A DNA stretch of 45,086 nt. Source: Gammaproteobacteria bacterium. GTDB lineage: Bacteria > Pseudomonadota > Gammaproteobacteria > GCF-002020875. The stretch spans positions 1 to 45,086 of the forward strand of contig JABGQL010000100.1 of assembly GCA_018648825.1 (NCBI GenBank). The letters run 5' to 3'. The notes under the pieces are model-generated. The model did not search any database. It worked only from the letters and a program-made list of their open reading frames with translations, and had not been told where the DNA came from. This document shows, in pieces, positions 19,827-28,742 of the stretch; within the stretch, counting starts at the first letter, position 1; the number at the start of each line of letters is the position of its first letter. The position numbers and the translations under genes were made by a program.

Positions 19827-20404
19827 GGGGTTTTTACCTTGGGGATTGGTAGTGTGTGCCAGCCGCTATCGAGCTTCCACTGTGGCCACAGATAGGGGGT
19901 GTAGAGATAGGGGCGGATTAGACCGGGGAGGGCAGAGCCATCCAGTGAGGCGCGAACTCTGGCCTGATAGTTACTGTTTCTCTCTAACGTGTTGCGATCA
20001 ATATTGAGCGCTGTATGGCGTCGTTCCATACGTGCCAGCGCATCACTAAGGTTGTCATAGGTGCCGTGGGTGTTGTTCTGCAGACTGATCAGATAGTAGC
20101 GGTTGGTAAACTCCCGATAGCTGAGAATAAAACGGTGCTCGATGGTGTGGGTGATCGGGTTCTCCTCCCACAGTGGCTTCATCTCCTCAATGCGGTACTC
20201 GGCATGAAATACCAGTGGAATTCCATTTTTCATCGCATCGATCACCTCATTGCCAAGCTCATACTTAAACTCGACATTGACCCAGATACGGCTGTCGCTC
20301 TCATAAAGCTTTGGCTCGGAGAGGGTGATCCCTGCACTGCTTACCGAGGCAAACAGAGAGAGCAGTGCAGAGAAGAGCAGGGGTAACAGCAGGGGCTGTT
20401 TCAC
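19823..20404 (-). CDS. DUF4390 domain exported protein
   Basis: A 193-residue protein with a clear Sec signal peptide ([25 protein letters not shown]). The mature part is about 170 residues with segments such as PLVFHAEYRIEE, HRFILSYREFTNRYYL and a C-terminal YLWPQWKLDSGWH, as in the DUF4390 family that usually sits directly before ntrY. GTG start overlapping the rsmB stop (GTGA) and an ATGA overlap into ntrY. The conserved placement suggests an accessory periplasmic role for the NtrYX pathway, but no biochemical function is known to me. Confidence 0.87.
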   Translation of the reverse strand: MKQPLLLPLLFSALLSLFASVSSAGITLSEPKLYESDSRIWVNVEFKYELGNEVIDAMKNGIPLVFHAEYRIEEMKPLWEENPITHTIEHRFILSYREFTNRYYLISLQNNTHGTYDNLSDALARMERRHTALNIDRNTLERNSNYQARVRASLDGSALPGLIRPYLYTPYLWPQWKLDSGWHTLPIPKVKTP

Positions 20405-21759
20405 CCCTTGGTTTCCCCTGATTCGCCTCTCTTTGAGTCGGTTTTTCTCAATTTTGCGTAGTAGAAGCCATCCATGCCTGCGCTACCGGGGAGCAGCTGT
20501 ACCCCAGACGGGGTGGCAATGGCCGCCTCTAGTTCAATCGGTTCTACTGAGGCATCGTTATGGCGTGTAAGGAAGCTTTCAATCTGTTCCTCATTTTCAT
20601 CAGGAAAGATGGAGCAGGTGGCGTAGAGCAGGGTGCCACCAGGCTTGAGCATGGACCAGCAGTTATCGAGTATCGCAACTTGGGTCTCTACCAGTTTGGC
20701 AATGTCTCCCTTGCGGCGCAGCAGCTTGATATCAGGGTTACGGCGGATCACCCCAGTGGCACTACAGGGGGCATCAACCAGAATGCGGTCAAATAGTGCT
20801 CCATCCCACCACCCCTGTTTTGCGGCATCTCCGCTCGCTAAGGTGGCGCTCAGACCGATACGTTGTAGATTCTCCTCTACCCGCTGTAGGCGCTCGCTGT
20901 CACTGTCCAGTGCGACCAGCTTACCCAGTTTTGGTTGCTGTTCCAGTAGGTGTGCGGTCTTTCCGCCGGGGGCGGCACAGGCATCAAGAATATGCTCGCC
21001 GGGTTGTGGGTCCAGCAACCGAGCGCTCTGTTGCGGGGCCTCATCCTGTACTGAAAGAGCGCCCTGGTCAAAGCCGGGTAACATCGCAACGGGGACCCCC
21101 TTGGAGAGGGTGATGGCGGTTGGGGTGATGGCAGAGGGGGTCGCCTCAATGCCCTCGGATGCTAACTGCTCCAGTACCGCTTCTCGGGTCTGTTGCTGCA
21201 GGTTGACCCGCAGTGTCATTGGCGGGCGCTGCAGATTGGCCTCCAACACCGATCGCCACTGCTCTGGCCACCCTTGACGCAACTTCTGTACGATCCAGTC
21301 GGGGTGGTTATTCTTCTCTACAAGGGTGCGTTTGGGGGCGCTGGTGAGTGCCTCGCTCTCTCGTTGAAAGCGGCGCAGCACAGCATTGATCACGCCGGCG
21401 GCCCACTCTCTGCGTAAGGTGGTAGCTGCATTTACCGTCTCGGAGAGGGCGGCGTGGTCTGGCATACGCATATAGTGAAGCTGATAGAGTCCACTCAATA
21501 CCAGCGCATGGAGATCTCCATCCTTCTTCTTGAAGGGCTTCTTTAACAGCTGTTTGGCCAGCCCCTCTAACTCATAAACATGGCGCAGCACCCCGTAGCT
21601 GATCTCTTGTGCCAGTGCGCGTTCGCTAGGCTCCAAATTATGGGTCGCTTGTGGCAGTGTCATCGACAGTGAGTGGTGGTGGTTGAGTACGCCGGAGATC
21701 GCCTTGGCGGCAGCGGCGCGGGCAGTCCAGTTATTGGTGCTGGTTGAAGAGTTGTTCAT
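20401..21759 (-). CDS. rsmB: 16S rRNA (cytosine967-C5)-methyltransferase
   Basis: RsmB (Fmu/Sun) methylates C967 of 16S rRNA with SAM. The 452-residue protein has an N-terminal NusB-like helical domain and a methyltransferase domain. SAM-binding [15 protein letters not shown] is followed by [13 protein letters not shown] and [14 protein letters not shown], the latter two holding the two catalytic cysteines of the RNA m5C family. Length and domain order are standard. ATGA overlap with fmt upstream supports the conserved def-fmt-rsmB operon. Confidence 0.96.
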   Translation of the reverse strand: MNNSSTSTNNWTARAAAAKAISGVLNHHHSLSMTLPQATHNLEPSERALAQEISYGVLRHVYELEGLAKQLLKKPFKKKDGDLHALVLSGLYQLHYMRMPDHAALSETVNAATTLRREWAAGVINAVLRRFQRESEALTSAPKRTLVEKNNHPDWIVQKLRQGWPEQWRSVLEANLQRPPMTLRVNLQQQTREAVLEQLASEGIEATPSAITPTAITLSKGVPVAMLPGFDQGALSVQDEAPQQSARLLDPQPGEHILDACAAPGGKTAHLLEQQPKLGKLVALDSDSERLQRVEENLQRIGLSATLASGDAAKQGWWDGALFDRILVDAPCSATGVIRRNPDIKLLRRKGDIAKLVETQVAILDNCWSMLKPGGTLLYATCSIFPDENEEQIESFLTRHNDASVEPIELEAAIATPSGVQLLPGSAGMDGFYYAKLRKTDSKRGESGETKG

Positions 21760-22694
21760 ACGCTGAATTGGATTCCGCTCTGTTTCAGTTGAGGGCGTGC
21801 ATTGAGGAAGTCAGCAACCGGCATGGAACGTTTCCCCGGTAGTTGAAGTTCCAGTATGCGTAGCACGCCGCTGCCTGTGGCAATATCAATGCCGTCGGTA
21901 GATACGGCGATGCTGTGCCCCGCCGTAGTTGATGTCTGCTCATCGATCACGCAGGCACTACGAATACGGGCCATCTCCCCGTTCCAGTTGGTCTGTGCGA
22001 CGGGCCAAGGGTTGAAGGCGTTGATCTGTTGCAGAATTTGCTGTGCGGATTGACTCCAGTCGATGGTTGCCTCCCCCTTATTGAGCTTCTCTGCGTAGGT
22101 CACCTGCGCCTCATTTTGAGGGACGGGCTGTAGCTGTTTGACTTCGATCTGTTGAATCGTCTCCAGCAGTGCATCGGCGCCCAGTGTGGCGAGGCGGTCA
22201 TGCAGGGTCTGTGCGTTGTCTGTAGCAGAGATGGGTGTGGTTGCCTTGTAGAGCATATCGCCAGTATCCAGCCCCTCATCCATCTGCATAATGGTGACCC
22301 CACTCTCTGCATCGCCAGAGAGAATGGCGCGTTGAATCGGTGCAGCCCCCCGCCAGCGTGGTAGCAGAGAGGCGTGAATGTTGAGGCAACCATAAGAGGG
22401 AGTATCCAGCACCACTTTGGGCAAAATCAGCCCATAGGCGACCACGATCATCAACTCAGGGTTGAGTGCCTGTAGCCTCTGCTGCTCTTCGCTATCACGC
22501 AGGGTCACGGGTTGAAACACTGGAATATCGGCCTCAACGGCACGCTCTTTGACCGGGCTAGCCTTCAGTTTGCGGCCACGACCCGCAGGGCGGTCGGGTT
22601 GGGTGTAGACTCCAACCACCTCATGTTCGCTAGCCAGTAGCGCATCCAGTGCAGAGACTGAGAACTCAGGAGTGCCAGCAAAGAGAATACGCAT
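21756..22694 (-). CDS. fmt: Methionyl-tRNA formyltransferase
   Basis: Fmt formylates initiator Met-tRNA using 10-formyl-tetrahydrofolate. N-terminal [20 protein letters not shown], the catalytic segment [20 protein letters not shown] and [17 protein letters not shown] are diagnostic; the C-terminal OB-fold domain is present. The track starts at GTG 22697, but the ATG at 22694 overlaps the def stop as TGATG, has AAGGAG eight bases upstream and gives the usual N-terminus, so I choose it (312 residues). Confidence 0.96.
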   Translation of the reverse strand: MRILFAGTPEFSVSALDALLASEHEVVGVYTQPDRPAGRGRKLKASPVKERAVEADIPVFQPVTLRDSEEQQRLQALNPELMIVVAYGLILPKVVLDTPSYGCLNIHASLLPRWRGAAPIQRAILSGDAESGVTIMQMDEGLDTGDMLYKATTPISATDNAQTLHDRLATLGADALLETIQQIEVKQLQPVPQNEAQVTYAEKLNKGEATIDWSQSAQQILQQINAFNPWPVAQTNWNGEMARIRSACVIDEQTSTTAGHSIAVSTDGIDIATGSGVLRILELQLPGKRSMPVADFLNARPQLKQSGIQFSV

Positions 22695-23197
22695 CACATG
22701 GTCTCCTTGGCCTGCTTCTCTAGCCTCTTCTTGATCCGCTGCTGCTTCAATTTGGAGAGCCGATCCACAAACAGCTTACCCTCCAGGTGCTCCAACTCAT
22801 GTTGAATGCAGATCGCCAATAGCCCCTCGGCCTTCAGCTCAAACGGGGTCCCCTCCCGGTCGAGCGCCTCAACGGTAACCTGCTCTGCACGCTGTATGGT
22901 TTCGTAGACACTAGGTACCGAGAGACACCCCTCCTCATACTCCTGTTCTCCCTCGGTTACGGTGATCTTGGGGTTGATCAGGCAGAGGGGTTGATCCTTC
23001 TCTTCGGAGAGGTCTATCACCACAATGCTACGTGGCTCATTGACCTGAATTGAGGCGAGACCGATACCGGGGGCCGCATACATGGTCTCCAGCATATCGC
23101 TGACAATCTGTTTGATCTCATCGGTGACCTCTTCTACTGGAACACTTTTGTTGCGCAGTCGTGGGTCGGGGTGTTTCAGAATTTCTAGTAACGCCAT
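22694..23197 (-). CDS. def: Peptide deformylase
   Basis: Def removes the N-formyl group from nascent proteins. The three motifs are [18 protein letters not shown] and [11 protein letters not shown]. The last is the HExxH metal site, with Glu where Asp is more common in QHExDHL. The metal-binding Cys and both His are intact, so activity is expected. At 167 residues it matches the normal length. It is the first gene of the long minus-strand run and is divergent from dprA across 125 nt. Confidence 0.97.
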   Translation of the reverse strand: MALLEILKHPDPRLRNKSVPVEEVTDEIKQIVSDMLETMYAAPGIGLASIQVNEPRSIVVIDLSEEKDQPLCLINPKITVTEGEQEYEEGCLSVPSVYETIQRAEQVTVEALDREGTPFELKAEGLLAICIQHELEHLEGKLFVDRLSKLKQQRIKKRLEKQAKETM

Positions 23198-23322
23198 AAT
23201 GGTTCTTTAAGGGGTTAGAGGAATCCTTAATTTTCTAAGGGTTCACTTAAATTTGCGGACTATCTTGAAGACAATGGTATCGTAAACCACCAGATCAGTG
23301 TGAGTGATGGAATAATCAGATA

Positions 23323-24441
23323 ATGGACCGTATTGACGCATGGTTAATATTGCACCATACCCCCTCTGTGGGTGCGGTGACCTATCGTAAGCTATTAGGG
23401 TATTTTGGCTCCCCCGAGTCGGTGCTACAGAGCAGTGGGGCAACCCTGCGCCAGTGTGGGTTGTTGAAGTCGCAGGCGCTCGACTTTTTTGCGCAGGGTG
23501 AGTCGGCCTGGGGCGCGGCGATTGAAAAGGATCTGCGCTGGTTGGAGGAGTCCACTTCATCGGTGGTTACCCTGGATGATGAGCGTTACCCCGCCCTGCT
23601 GAAAGAGATTAGCGATCCACCTCCACTCTTATATGTGCGTGGTGATGTGGATCGTCTCTCCTTTCCACAGTTGGCGATGGTGGGCAGTCGAAACCCAGAC
23701 CTGCCCGGTAAGGAGACGGCAAAAGATTTTGCCAGACGGCTCGCTGCAGCGGGTGTCACCATCACCAGTGGGATGGCGTTGGGAGTGGATACCGAGGCGC
23801 ACCGAGGGGCGCTGGAGACGGGTAGTACGGTTGCCGTGGTGGGTACTGGACTGGATCGAGTCTACCCAGCCCGCAATCGGGAGTTGGCACACCAGATTGT
23901 AGAGCAGGGGGCGATCATCTCGGAGTTTCCGCTTGGTACAGAACCCCATCCGGCCAACTTTCCGCGCCGTAACCGAGTGATTAGTGGTCTCTCACTGGGT
24001 ACCTTGGTGGTACAGGCGGCGAAGAAGAGTGGCTCGTTGATTACCGCACGTTTGGCGATGGAGCAGGGGCGTGAGGTTTTTGCAATTCCGGGGTCGATTC
24101 ATAACCCTTTGGCGCGTGGAAACCACCAATTAATTCGCCAAGGGGCTAAACTGGTAGAGACAACAGACGATATTATGGAGGAGCTGGGGGGCATGTTGCA
24201 CCTCCTGAAAGAGCAGTTAGATTGTGAAGAGTCTGCACCAGATCAAGAGGTTATTGAGGTGGAGGAGGGTTCTCCAGCGGACCGATTACTGCAGCAGATG
24301 GGGTATGAACCGATCTTGCTAGAGCAGTTGGTCTCACTTTGTGGATTGACGGCGGAGACAGTTTCCTCGATTATTATGCGCCTCGAAATTCAAGGGGCGG
24401 TAATTTCACTGCCCGGTGGAAGAGTTCAGCGAAGAGGCTGA
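23323..24441 (+). CDS. dprA: DNA processing protein DprA (Smf)
   Basis: DprA binds incoming single-stranded DNA and loads RecA during natural transformation. The 372-residue protein has an N-terminal helical (SAM-like) region and the Rossmann-like core. Visible core segments are AMVGSRNPDLPGK, TITSGMALGVDTEAHRGAL, VVGTGLDRVYPARN, EFPLGTEPHPANFPRRNR and the FAIPGS strand. A C-terminal winged-helix-like domain ends GGRVQRRG. The ATG at 23323 lacks a good ribosome site. dprA-smg order is shared with E. coli. Presence does not by itself show competence, since dprA is widespread. Confidence 0.95.
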   Translation: MDRIDAWLILHHTPSVGAVTYRKLLGYFGSPESVLQSSGATLRQCGLLKSQALDFFAQGESAWGAAIEKDLRWLEESTSSVVTLDDERYPALLKEISDPPPLLYVRGDVDRLSFPQLAMVGSRNPDLPGKETAKDFARRLAAAGVTITSGMALGVDTEAHRGALETGSTVAVVGTGLDRVYPARNRELAHQIVEQGAIISEFPLGTEPHPANFPRRNRVISGLSLGTLVVQAAKKSGSLITARLAMEQGREVFAIPGSIHNPLARGNHQLIRQGAKLVETTDDIMEELGGMLHLLKEQLDCEESAPDQEVIEVEEGSPADRLLQQMGYEPILLEQLVSLCGLTAETVSSIIMRLEIQGAVISLPGGRVQRRG

Positions 24442-24460
24442 ACCTTATTGAAGGGTTGTT

Positions 24461-24490
24461 CAAGAGAGTAATAACCAAGAGAGTAATAAC
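24461..24490 (+). repeat. Perfect 15-bp tandem duplication upstream of smg
   Basis: The unit CAAGAGAGTAATAAC occurs twice back to back in the dprA-smg gap, and a third partial copy (AAAGAGTGATGAA) follows and runs up to the smg ribosome-site region. It is directly visible. It might be a recent duplication that changes spacing or ribosome-binding options for smg. Confidence 0.9.
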
Positions 24491-24508
24491 AAAGAGTGAT
24501 GAATTAAA

Positions 24509-24976
24509 ATGCTTGATGTATTGATGTACCTATTTGAGAACTACGCGCATGATGCGGCAGAGGAGCCGACGGCCCCTGCACAGTTGCAAGATGAGCTGCA
24601 GCGTGCTGGTTTTACAGAAAAGCAGATCAGCCGTGCCTTTAACTGGCTAGAGGGGCTGTCGGAGTTGAAAGGGGGGCGGCTGCTGGATCAAGGGCGTGTG
24701 ACCCAGCCATTCCGTATCTACTCCCGTGTAGAGGCGGCGATGATCGATATCGAAGGGCAAGGGCTGCTGCTCTATCTGGAGCAGATTGGTGTGCTCAATT
24801 GTGAGGCGCGTGAGGCGGTTATTGACCGGGTGATGGCATTGGAGTCGGATGACTTTGATGAAGAGCAGCTCAAGTGGGTGGTGCTGATGGTGCTTTTCAA
24901 CCAACCGGGTGCAGAGTCCTCCTACGCTTGGATGGAAGATTTTGTCTATGATGGTGCACCTGAGAGCATCCATTAA
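24509..24976 (+). CDS. smg: Smg family protein (DUF494)
   Basis: A 155-residue acidic cytoplasmic protein of the Smg/DUF494 family, identified by the start MLDVLMYLFENYAHD, the middle YSRVEAAMIDIEGQGLLLYLEQIGVL and the end VLFNQPGAESSYAWMED, and by its place after dprA. The biochemical role of Smg is not established. The start has only a weak ribosome site, AAAGAG, 12 nt upstream, formed by the end of the tandem duplication. Confidence 0.94.
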   Translation: MLDVLMYLFENYAHDAAEEPTAPAQLQDELQRAGFTEKQISRAFNWLEGLSELKGGRLLDQGRVTQPFRIYSRVEAAMIDIEGQGLLLYLEQIGVLNCEAREAVIDRVMALESDDFDEEQLKWVVLMVLFNQPGAESSYAWMEDFVYDGAPESIH

Positions 24977-25016
24977 ATTACCCTAATCTATTAGATCTAT
25001 TTAAAGAGTACCGTCT

Positions 25017-27698
25017 GTGAGCAAAAACCTCGTTATTGTAGAGTCCCCGGCCAAGGCCAAGACCATTGAAAAATTCCTTGGAGAGGAGTTCACAGTGATG
25101 TCGAGCTATGGCCATGTGCGTGACCTGCCCGGTAAGGGGATGGCCGTTGACATCGAAAATAACTTCGAGCCCACCTATGAGGTGAGCGATGATAAGACCA
25201 AGGTGATCAACGAGCTCAAACGAGCCAGCAAAAAGGCCGAGATGGTCTGGCTCGCATCGGACGAGGACCGCGAAGGAGAGGCCATCGCTTGGCATCTGGA
25301 GCAGGTACTGAATCTGGATGAAAATAATAGTCAACGTATTGTTTTTCATGAGATTACAAAGCCAGCGATCCTTGCCGCGATAGAAAATCCACGCAGTATC
25401 AACCGTGACTTGGTGAATGGGCAACAGGCGCGTCGTATCCTTGATCGACTGGTTGGTTTTGAACTCTCCCCAGTGCTCTGGAAGAAGATCCAGACCGGGT
25501 TATCGGCGGGGCGTGTGCAGTCGGTAGCGGTGCGTCTGGTGGTGGAGCGAGAGCGTGAAATTGATGTTTTTGAGCCTGTCTCCTCCTTCAAGGTGACGGC
25601 CCAGCTGGCCAACAGTGAAGGCACTAAATTTGAGGCAAAACTGCCGAAGGATCGTCAGGGTATTGAGGATGCGGAAGATTTCCTTCAGCGTGTTACCGGA
25701 GCGGGTTATACCATCCGTAAGATTGAGAAGAAGCCCGCCAGCCGTGCTCCACGCGCCCCCTTTACCACCTCGACCCTGCAGCAAGAGGCATCACAGCGCC
25801 TCGGCTTCTCGGTAAGACAGACCATGATGGTGGCGCAACGCCTGTATGAGGCGGGAAAGATCACCTACATGCGTACTGACTCGGTCAACCTCTCAGAGCA
25901 GGCCCATGCGCAGGCGGCGGAGGTGATCCAGAAAGATTACGGCAGTGAGTATGCACAGCAGCGCCACTACAAGACTAAATCAGCGGGCGCGCAAGAGGCG
26001 CATGAGGCGATCCGCCCCACCGACTTTAGTAAATCCAAGGTGGGCGGTGAGAAGAATGAGCAGCGACTCTATGAACTGATTTGGCAGCGTACTATCGCCT
26101 CGCAGATGTCTGATGCACGACTCGAGCGCACCACTGCCACCATCGATATCTCTGCGGTTGAAGAGCATCTGGTCGCCAAGGGAGAGATCCTCACCTTTGA
26201 GGGCTTCCTTAAAGTCTATCAGGATCGCGGTAAAGAGGATGCCAAACGACTGCCCAATATCAGCGAAGGTGAGAAGCTTGATCTTGCGGTGATGCGCGCG
26301 CAAGAGTCCTTTACCCGCCCACCCGCCCGTTTCACCGAGGCAGGTCTGGTGAAGAAGCTGGAGGAGCTGGGAATTGGTCGTCCATCCACCTACGCCCCGA
26401 CCATCTCCACCATCCAGAATCGTGGTTATGTCAGTCGTGGCGAGCAGGAGGGGCGCGAGCGCACCGTCCGTATCCTCGCACTACATGGCGCAGAGATTGT
26501 TAATGAAGACAAAGTGGAGATGACTGGTTCCGACAAGGGCAAGTTGATTCCGCAGGATATCGCCGGTGTGGTGACCGACTTTTTGGTCAAATACTTCTCC
26601 GAGATCGTCGACTACAACTTCACCGCACGGGTAGAGGGGGAGTTTGATGAGATCTCCAATGGAGAACTAGAGTGGCGTGAGATGCTCGGTCGCTTCTATC
26701 AACCGTTCCATGAAGATATCGAGGGGGCGGCAGATATCTCTCGCGAAGAGGCCTCACAGACCCGTCAGCTGGGAACTGATCCGAAAACGGGTCGTCCAGT
26801 CAGCGTAAAGATTGGGCGCTTCGGCTCCTATGCGCAGATCGGTACGCGTGACGATGAAGAGAAGCCACTGTTTGCCGGACTGCGTCCCGATCAGCGCAAA
26901 GATAAAGTGACGCTGGAAGAGGTGTTGCCCCTGTTTGAATTGCCGCGTCAGCTCGGTACTACGCCAGAGGGTGAAGCGGTAATGGTGAATGCCGGTCGCT
27001 TCGGCCCCTATGCAGGTTTTGTCGATGAGATGGTGCGTGATCACCTAGAGGCGAATCCTGTCAAGGGGATCGATCTGCTGGCACAGAACGTATCGATTGA
27101 GCCAGAAGATCCACATACCATTGAGCTGGAACGGGCCATCGAGTTTGTTGAACAGAAAAAGGCGAGTGATCAAGAGAAAGAGATTCGCCTGTTTGAGGGT
27201 TCGCCTGTCCAAGTGTTGGATGGGCGCTGGGGGCCATTTATCACCAACGGCTTTAAAAATGTTAAACCTCCCGCCGATACCGACCCAGCGACACTGACCC
27301 TAGAGCAGTGTGAGAAGCTGATTGAGGAGAGTGAGAAGGAGCGTAAGCGCCTCTCCAAACAGTTCCATGGCGGTGGCTTTACGCTTTTACGTGAAGCGGA
27401 AGGGGCCCCTAATGCCACCCTCAAGGTGAAAGAGGGGAAAGAGAAGAAGGCGATGGAGATTGTTGAGGCATTGGAGAATGCCGGCAAGTTGATTCGTCTA
27501 ATTTCGGCCAATGGTGCTGCGGCGATCCGGGCGGCTGAGAAGCGACAGGCGAGTGCAGCCAGCAGAAAGAAGGCTGTGCCGAAGAAAAAGGCTGTGAAAA
27601 AGAAGGCGGCAAAGAAAAAAGCTGTGAAAAAGAGGGCAGCCAAGAAGAAGGTTGCAAAGAAGAAGGCCGTGAAAAAGGCCGTTAAGAAAACATCGTAA
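25017..27698 (+). CDS. topA: DNA topoisomerase I with Lys-rich tail, no Cys4 zinc fingers
   Basis: TopA relaxes negative supercoils. The Toprim domain starts LVIVESPAKAKTIEKFLG and has DEDREGEAIAWHLE; the active-site Tyr is in KITYMRTDSVNLS. Length is 893 residues. The E. coli enzyme ends in Cys4 zinc fingers. Here the C-terminal part instead has repeated Topo_C-type units (VKIGRFGSYAQIG, VNAGRFGPYAGF, LDGRWGPFITNG) and then a histone-H1-like KKA-repeat tail. GTG start at 25017 with AAAGAG upstream. It follows smg by 40 nt and may be co-transcribed with purE. Confidence 0.97.
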   Translation: MSKNLVIVESPAKAKTIEKFLGEEFTVMSSYGHVRDLPGKGMAVDIENNFEPTYEVSDDKTKVINELKRASKKAEMVWLASDEDREGEAIAWHLEQVLNLDENNSQRIVFHEITKPAILAAIENPRSINRDLVNGQQARRILDRLVGFELSPVLWKKIQTGLSAGRVQSVAVRLVVEREREIDVFEPVSSFKVTAQLANSEGTKFEAKLPKDRQGIEDAEDFLQRVTGAGYTIRKIEKKPASRAPRAPFTTSTLQQEASQRLGFSVRQTMMVAQRLYEAGKITYMRTDSVNLSEQAHAQAAEVIQKDYGSEYAQQRHYKTKSAGAQEAHEAIRPTDFSKSKVGGEKNEQRLYELIWQRTIASQMSDARLERTTATIDISAVEEHLVAKGEILTFEGFLKVYQDRGKEDAKRLPNISEGEKLDLAVMRAQESFTRPPARFTEAGLVKKLEELGIGRPSTYAPTISTIQNRGYVSRGEQEGRERTVRILALHGAEIVNEDKVEMTGSDKGKLIPQDIAGVVTDFLVKYFSEIVDYNFTARVEGEFDEISNGELEWREMLGRFYQPFHEDIEGAADISREEASQTRQLGTDPKTGRPVSVKIGRFGSYAQIGTRDDEEKPLFAGLRPDQRKDKVTLEEVLPLFELPRQLGTTPEGEAVMVNAGRFGPYAGFVDEMVRDHLEANPVKGIDLLAQNVSIEPEDPHTIELERAIEFVEQKKASDQEKEIRLFEGSPVQVLDGRWGPFITNGFKNVKPPADTDPATLTLEQCEKLIEESEKERKRLSKQFHGGGFTLLREAEGAPNATLKVKEGKEKKAMEIVEALENAGKLIRLISANGAAAIRAAEKRQASAASRKKAVPKKKAVKKKAAKKKAVKKRAAKKKVAKKKAVKKAVKKTS
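27565..27695 (+). repeat. Degenerate repeats coding for the TopA Lys/Ala tail
   Basis: The last 44 or so codons of topA are imperfect copies of KKKAVKKKAAKKKA-type units, visible at DNA level as recurring AAGAAGGC/GTGAAAAAG blocks. Such basic tails bind DNA non-specifically and vary in repeat number; the run is a likely site of length variation between strains. Confidence 0.85.
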
Positions 27699-27737
27699 AG
27701 AGATCTCCGCTATTGCGGAAATGGAGAAGAAGAGAAA

Positions 27738-28241
27738 ATGTCTGATAAATTTGTTGCGGTCCTGATGGGCTCTGATTCTGACCTGCCGACCATGCAGGCC
27801 TGCCTAGATATCCTGAAGAAGTTGGAGGTGCCTTGTGAAGTAAAGATCACCTCGGCACACCGTACCCCTGCGATTACCCATGAATATGTAAAGGATGCCG
27901 ATGCGCGTGGTTGTGGTGCCTTTATTGCAGCAGCTGGCTTAGCCGCTCACCTTGCGGGTGCGGTTGCAGCAGCCACTACTAAGCCTGTGATCGGGGTGCC
28001 GATGAATGGAGCTCTAGAAGGGATGGACTCCCTGCTTTCTACGGTACAGATGCCAGGAGGTATTCCGGTTGCCACGGTTGCTATAGGCAAACATGGTGCT
28101 AAAAATTCAGCTTATCTTGCTGCACAGATTTTGGCTACGGCAGATCCTGCACTGGCCCAGCGTGTGGTTGATGAGCGTGAAGCCAATGCGCAGGCGGTAC
28201 AGGCGGCAGATGCCAAGTTGCAGGCACAGCTCAACGGATAA
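27738..28241 (+). CDS. purE: N5-carboxyaminoimidazole ribonucleotide mutase
   Basis: PurE (class I) converts N5-CAIR to CAIR in purine synthesis. Family segments are [76 protein letters not shown] and [11 protein letters not shown]. Length 167 is normal. It follows topA by 39 nt. purK, which usually follows purE and makes its substrate, is not in the window. A hairpin with a T run follows the gene. Confidence 0.96.
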   Translation: MSDKFVAVLMGSDSDLPTMQACLDILKKLEVPCEVKITSAHRTPAITHEYVKDADARGCGAFIAAAGLAAHLAGAVAAATTKPVIGVPMNGALEGMDSLLSTVQMPGGIPVATVAIGKHGAKNSAYLAAQILATADPALAQRVVDEREANAQAVQAADAKLQAQLNG

Positions 28242-28265
28242 TCTGTTACCCCTCTTTTGGGAGTC

Positions 28266-28299
28266 AACGTCCGCAGCTTGAGAAGGTTGTGGACGTTTT
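28266..28299 (+). terminator. Probable intrinsic terminator after purE
   Basis: AACGTCC and GGACGTT arms, extended by a partly paired inner region, enclose a short loop and are followed by TTTT. Position 25 nt after the purE stop and before an independent gene fits a terminator. The T run is short, so efficiency is uncertain. Confidence 0.6.
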
Positions 28300-28353
28300 G
28301 CTGTATGGGTATGTTACAGTTTACTACTGTTTGATAGGCATGAGGGGATGGCT

Positions 28354-28659
28354 ATGAAGGTGACTAGAGAGCTTAAAGGAATACTGTTTGCACTACTGAT
28401 TGCGGGAGGGCTGTTGATTGCGCTCTTCGTTTTGCGTTCAGCAACGCAACCGGAAAAACAGCAGAGCAGTGAAGAGGTGGCTGATACTGCTACCGATGGT
28501 GGCTCTCAGGGGGACTCCCAAGAGGGTGATGAACAGAAGCTGCTGCTGAAAAAAGGCAAGGTCGATCCAAAGGCCAATCTGTTAGATGCGCTGGGCGGTG
28601 GCTCAGGTAGTAAACAGATGAAGGATCATCTGAAGAAAATTCGAGAGAGCTCGCGTTAG
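28354..28659 (+). CDS. Small single-span membrane protein, unknown
   Basis: A protein of 101 residues that I do not recognise. One TM segment (GILFALLIAGGLLIALFVL) near the N-terminus is followed by an acidic, Ser/Gln-rich hydrophilic region and a basic C-terminus (KQMKDHLKKIRESS). The second ATG (28354) is chosen because GAGGGG lies six bases upstream, whereas the track start at 28348 abuts it. It stands alone between the purE terminator and the convergent cheB-like gene. Confidence 0.65.
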   Translation: MKVTRELKGILFALLIAGGLLIALFVLRSATQPEKQQSSEEVADTATDGGSQGDSQEGDEQKLLLKKGKVDPKANLLDALGGGSGSKQMKDHLKKIRESSR

Positions 28660-28742
28660 TGGTTATGTTCTGTGTTTGTGGTTGCTGGATGGGGTAGCAG
28701 TAAAGAGAGAAGAGCTGCTTCGGCCAGGTCTCGTTTCAAAAC

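Noticed and set aside
20633-21277. 214-codon plus-strand ORF opposite rsmB
   Set aside because: Antisense shadow of a well-conserved gene; Ser/Arg/Cys-rich sequence typical of a frame shadow.
27170-27643. 157-codon minus-strand Phe-rich ORF at the end of topA
   Set aside because: It is the reverse reading of the Lys-rich topA tail and has no independent support.
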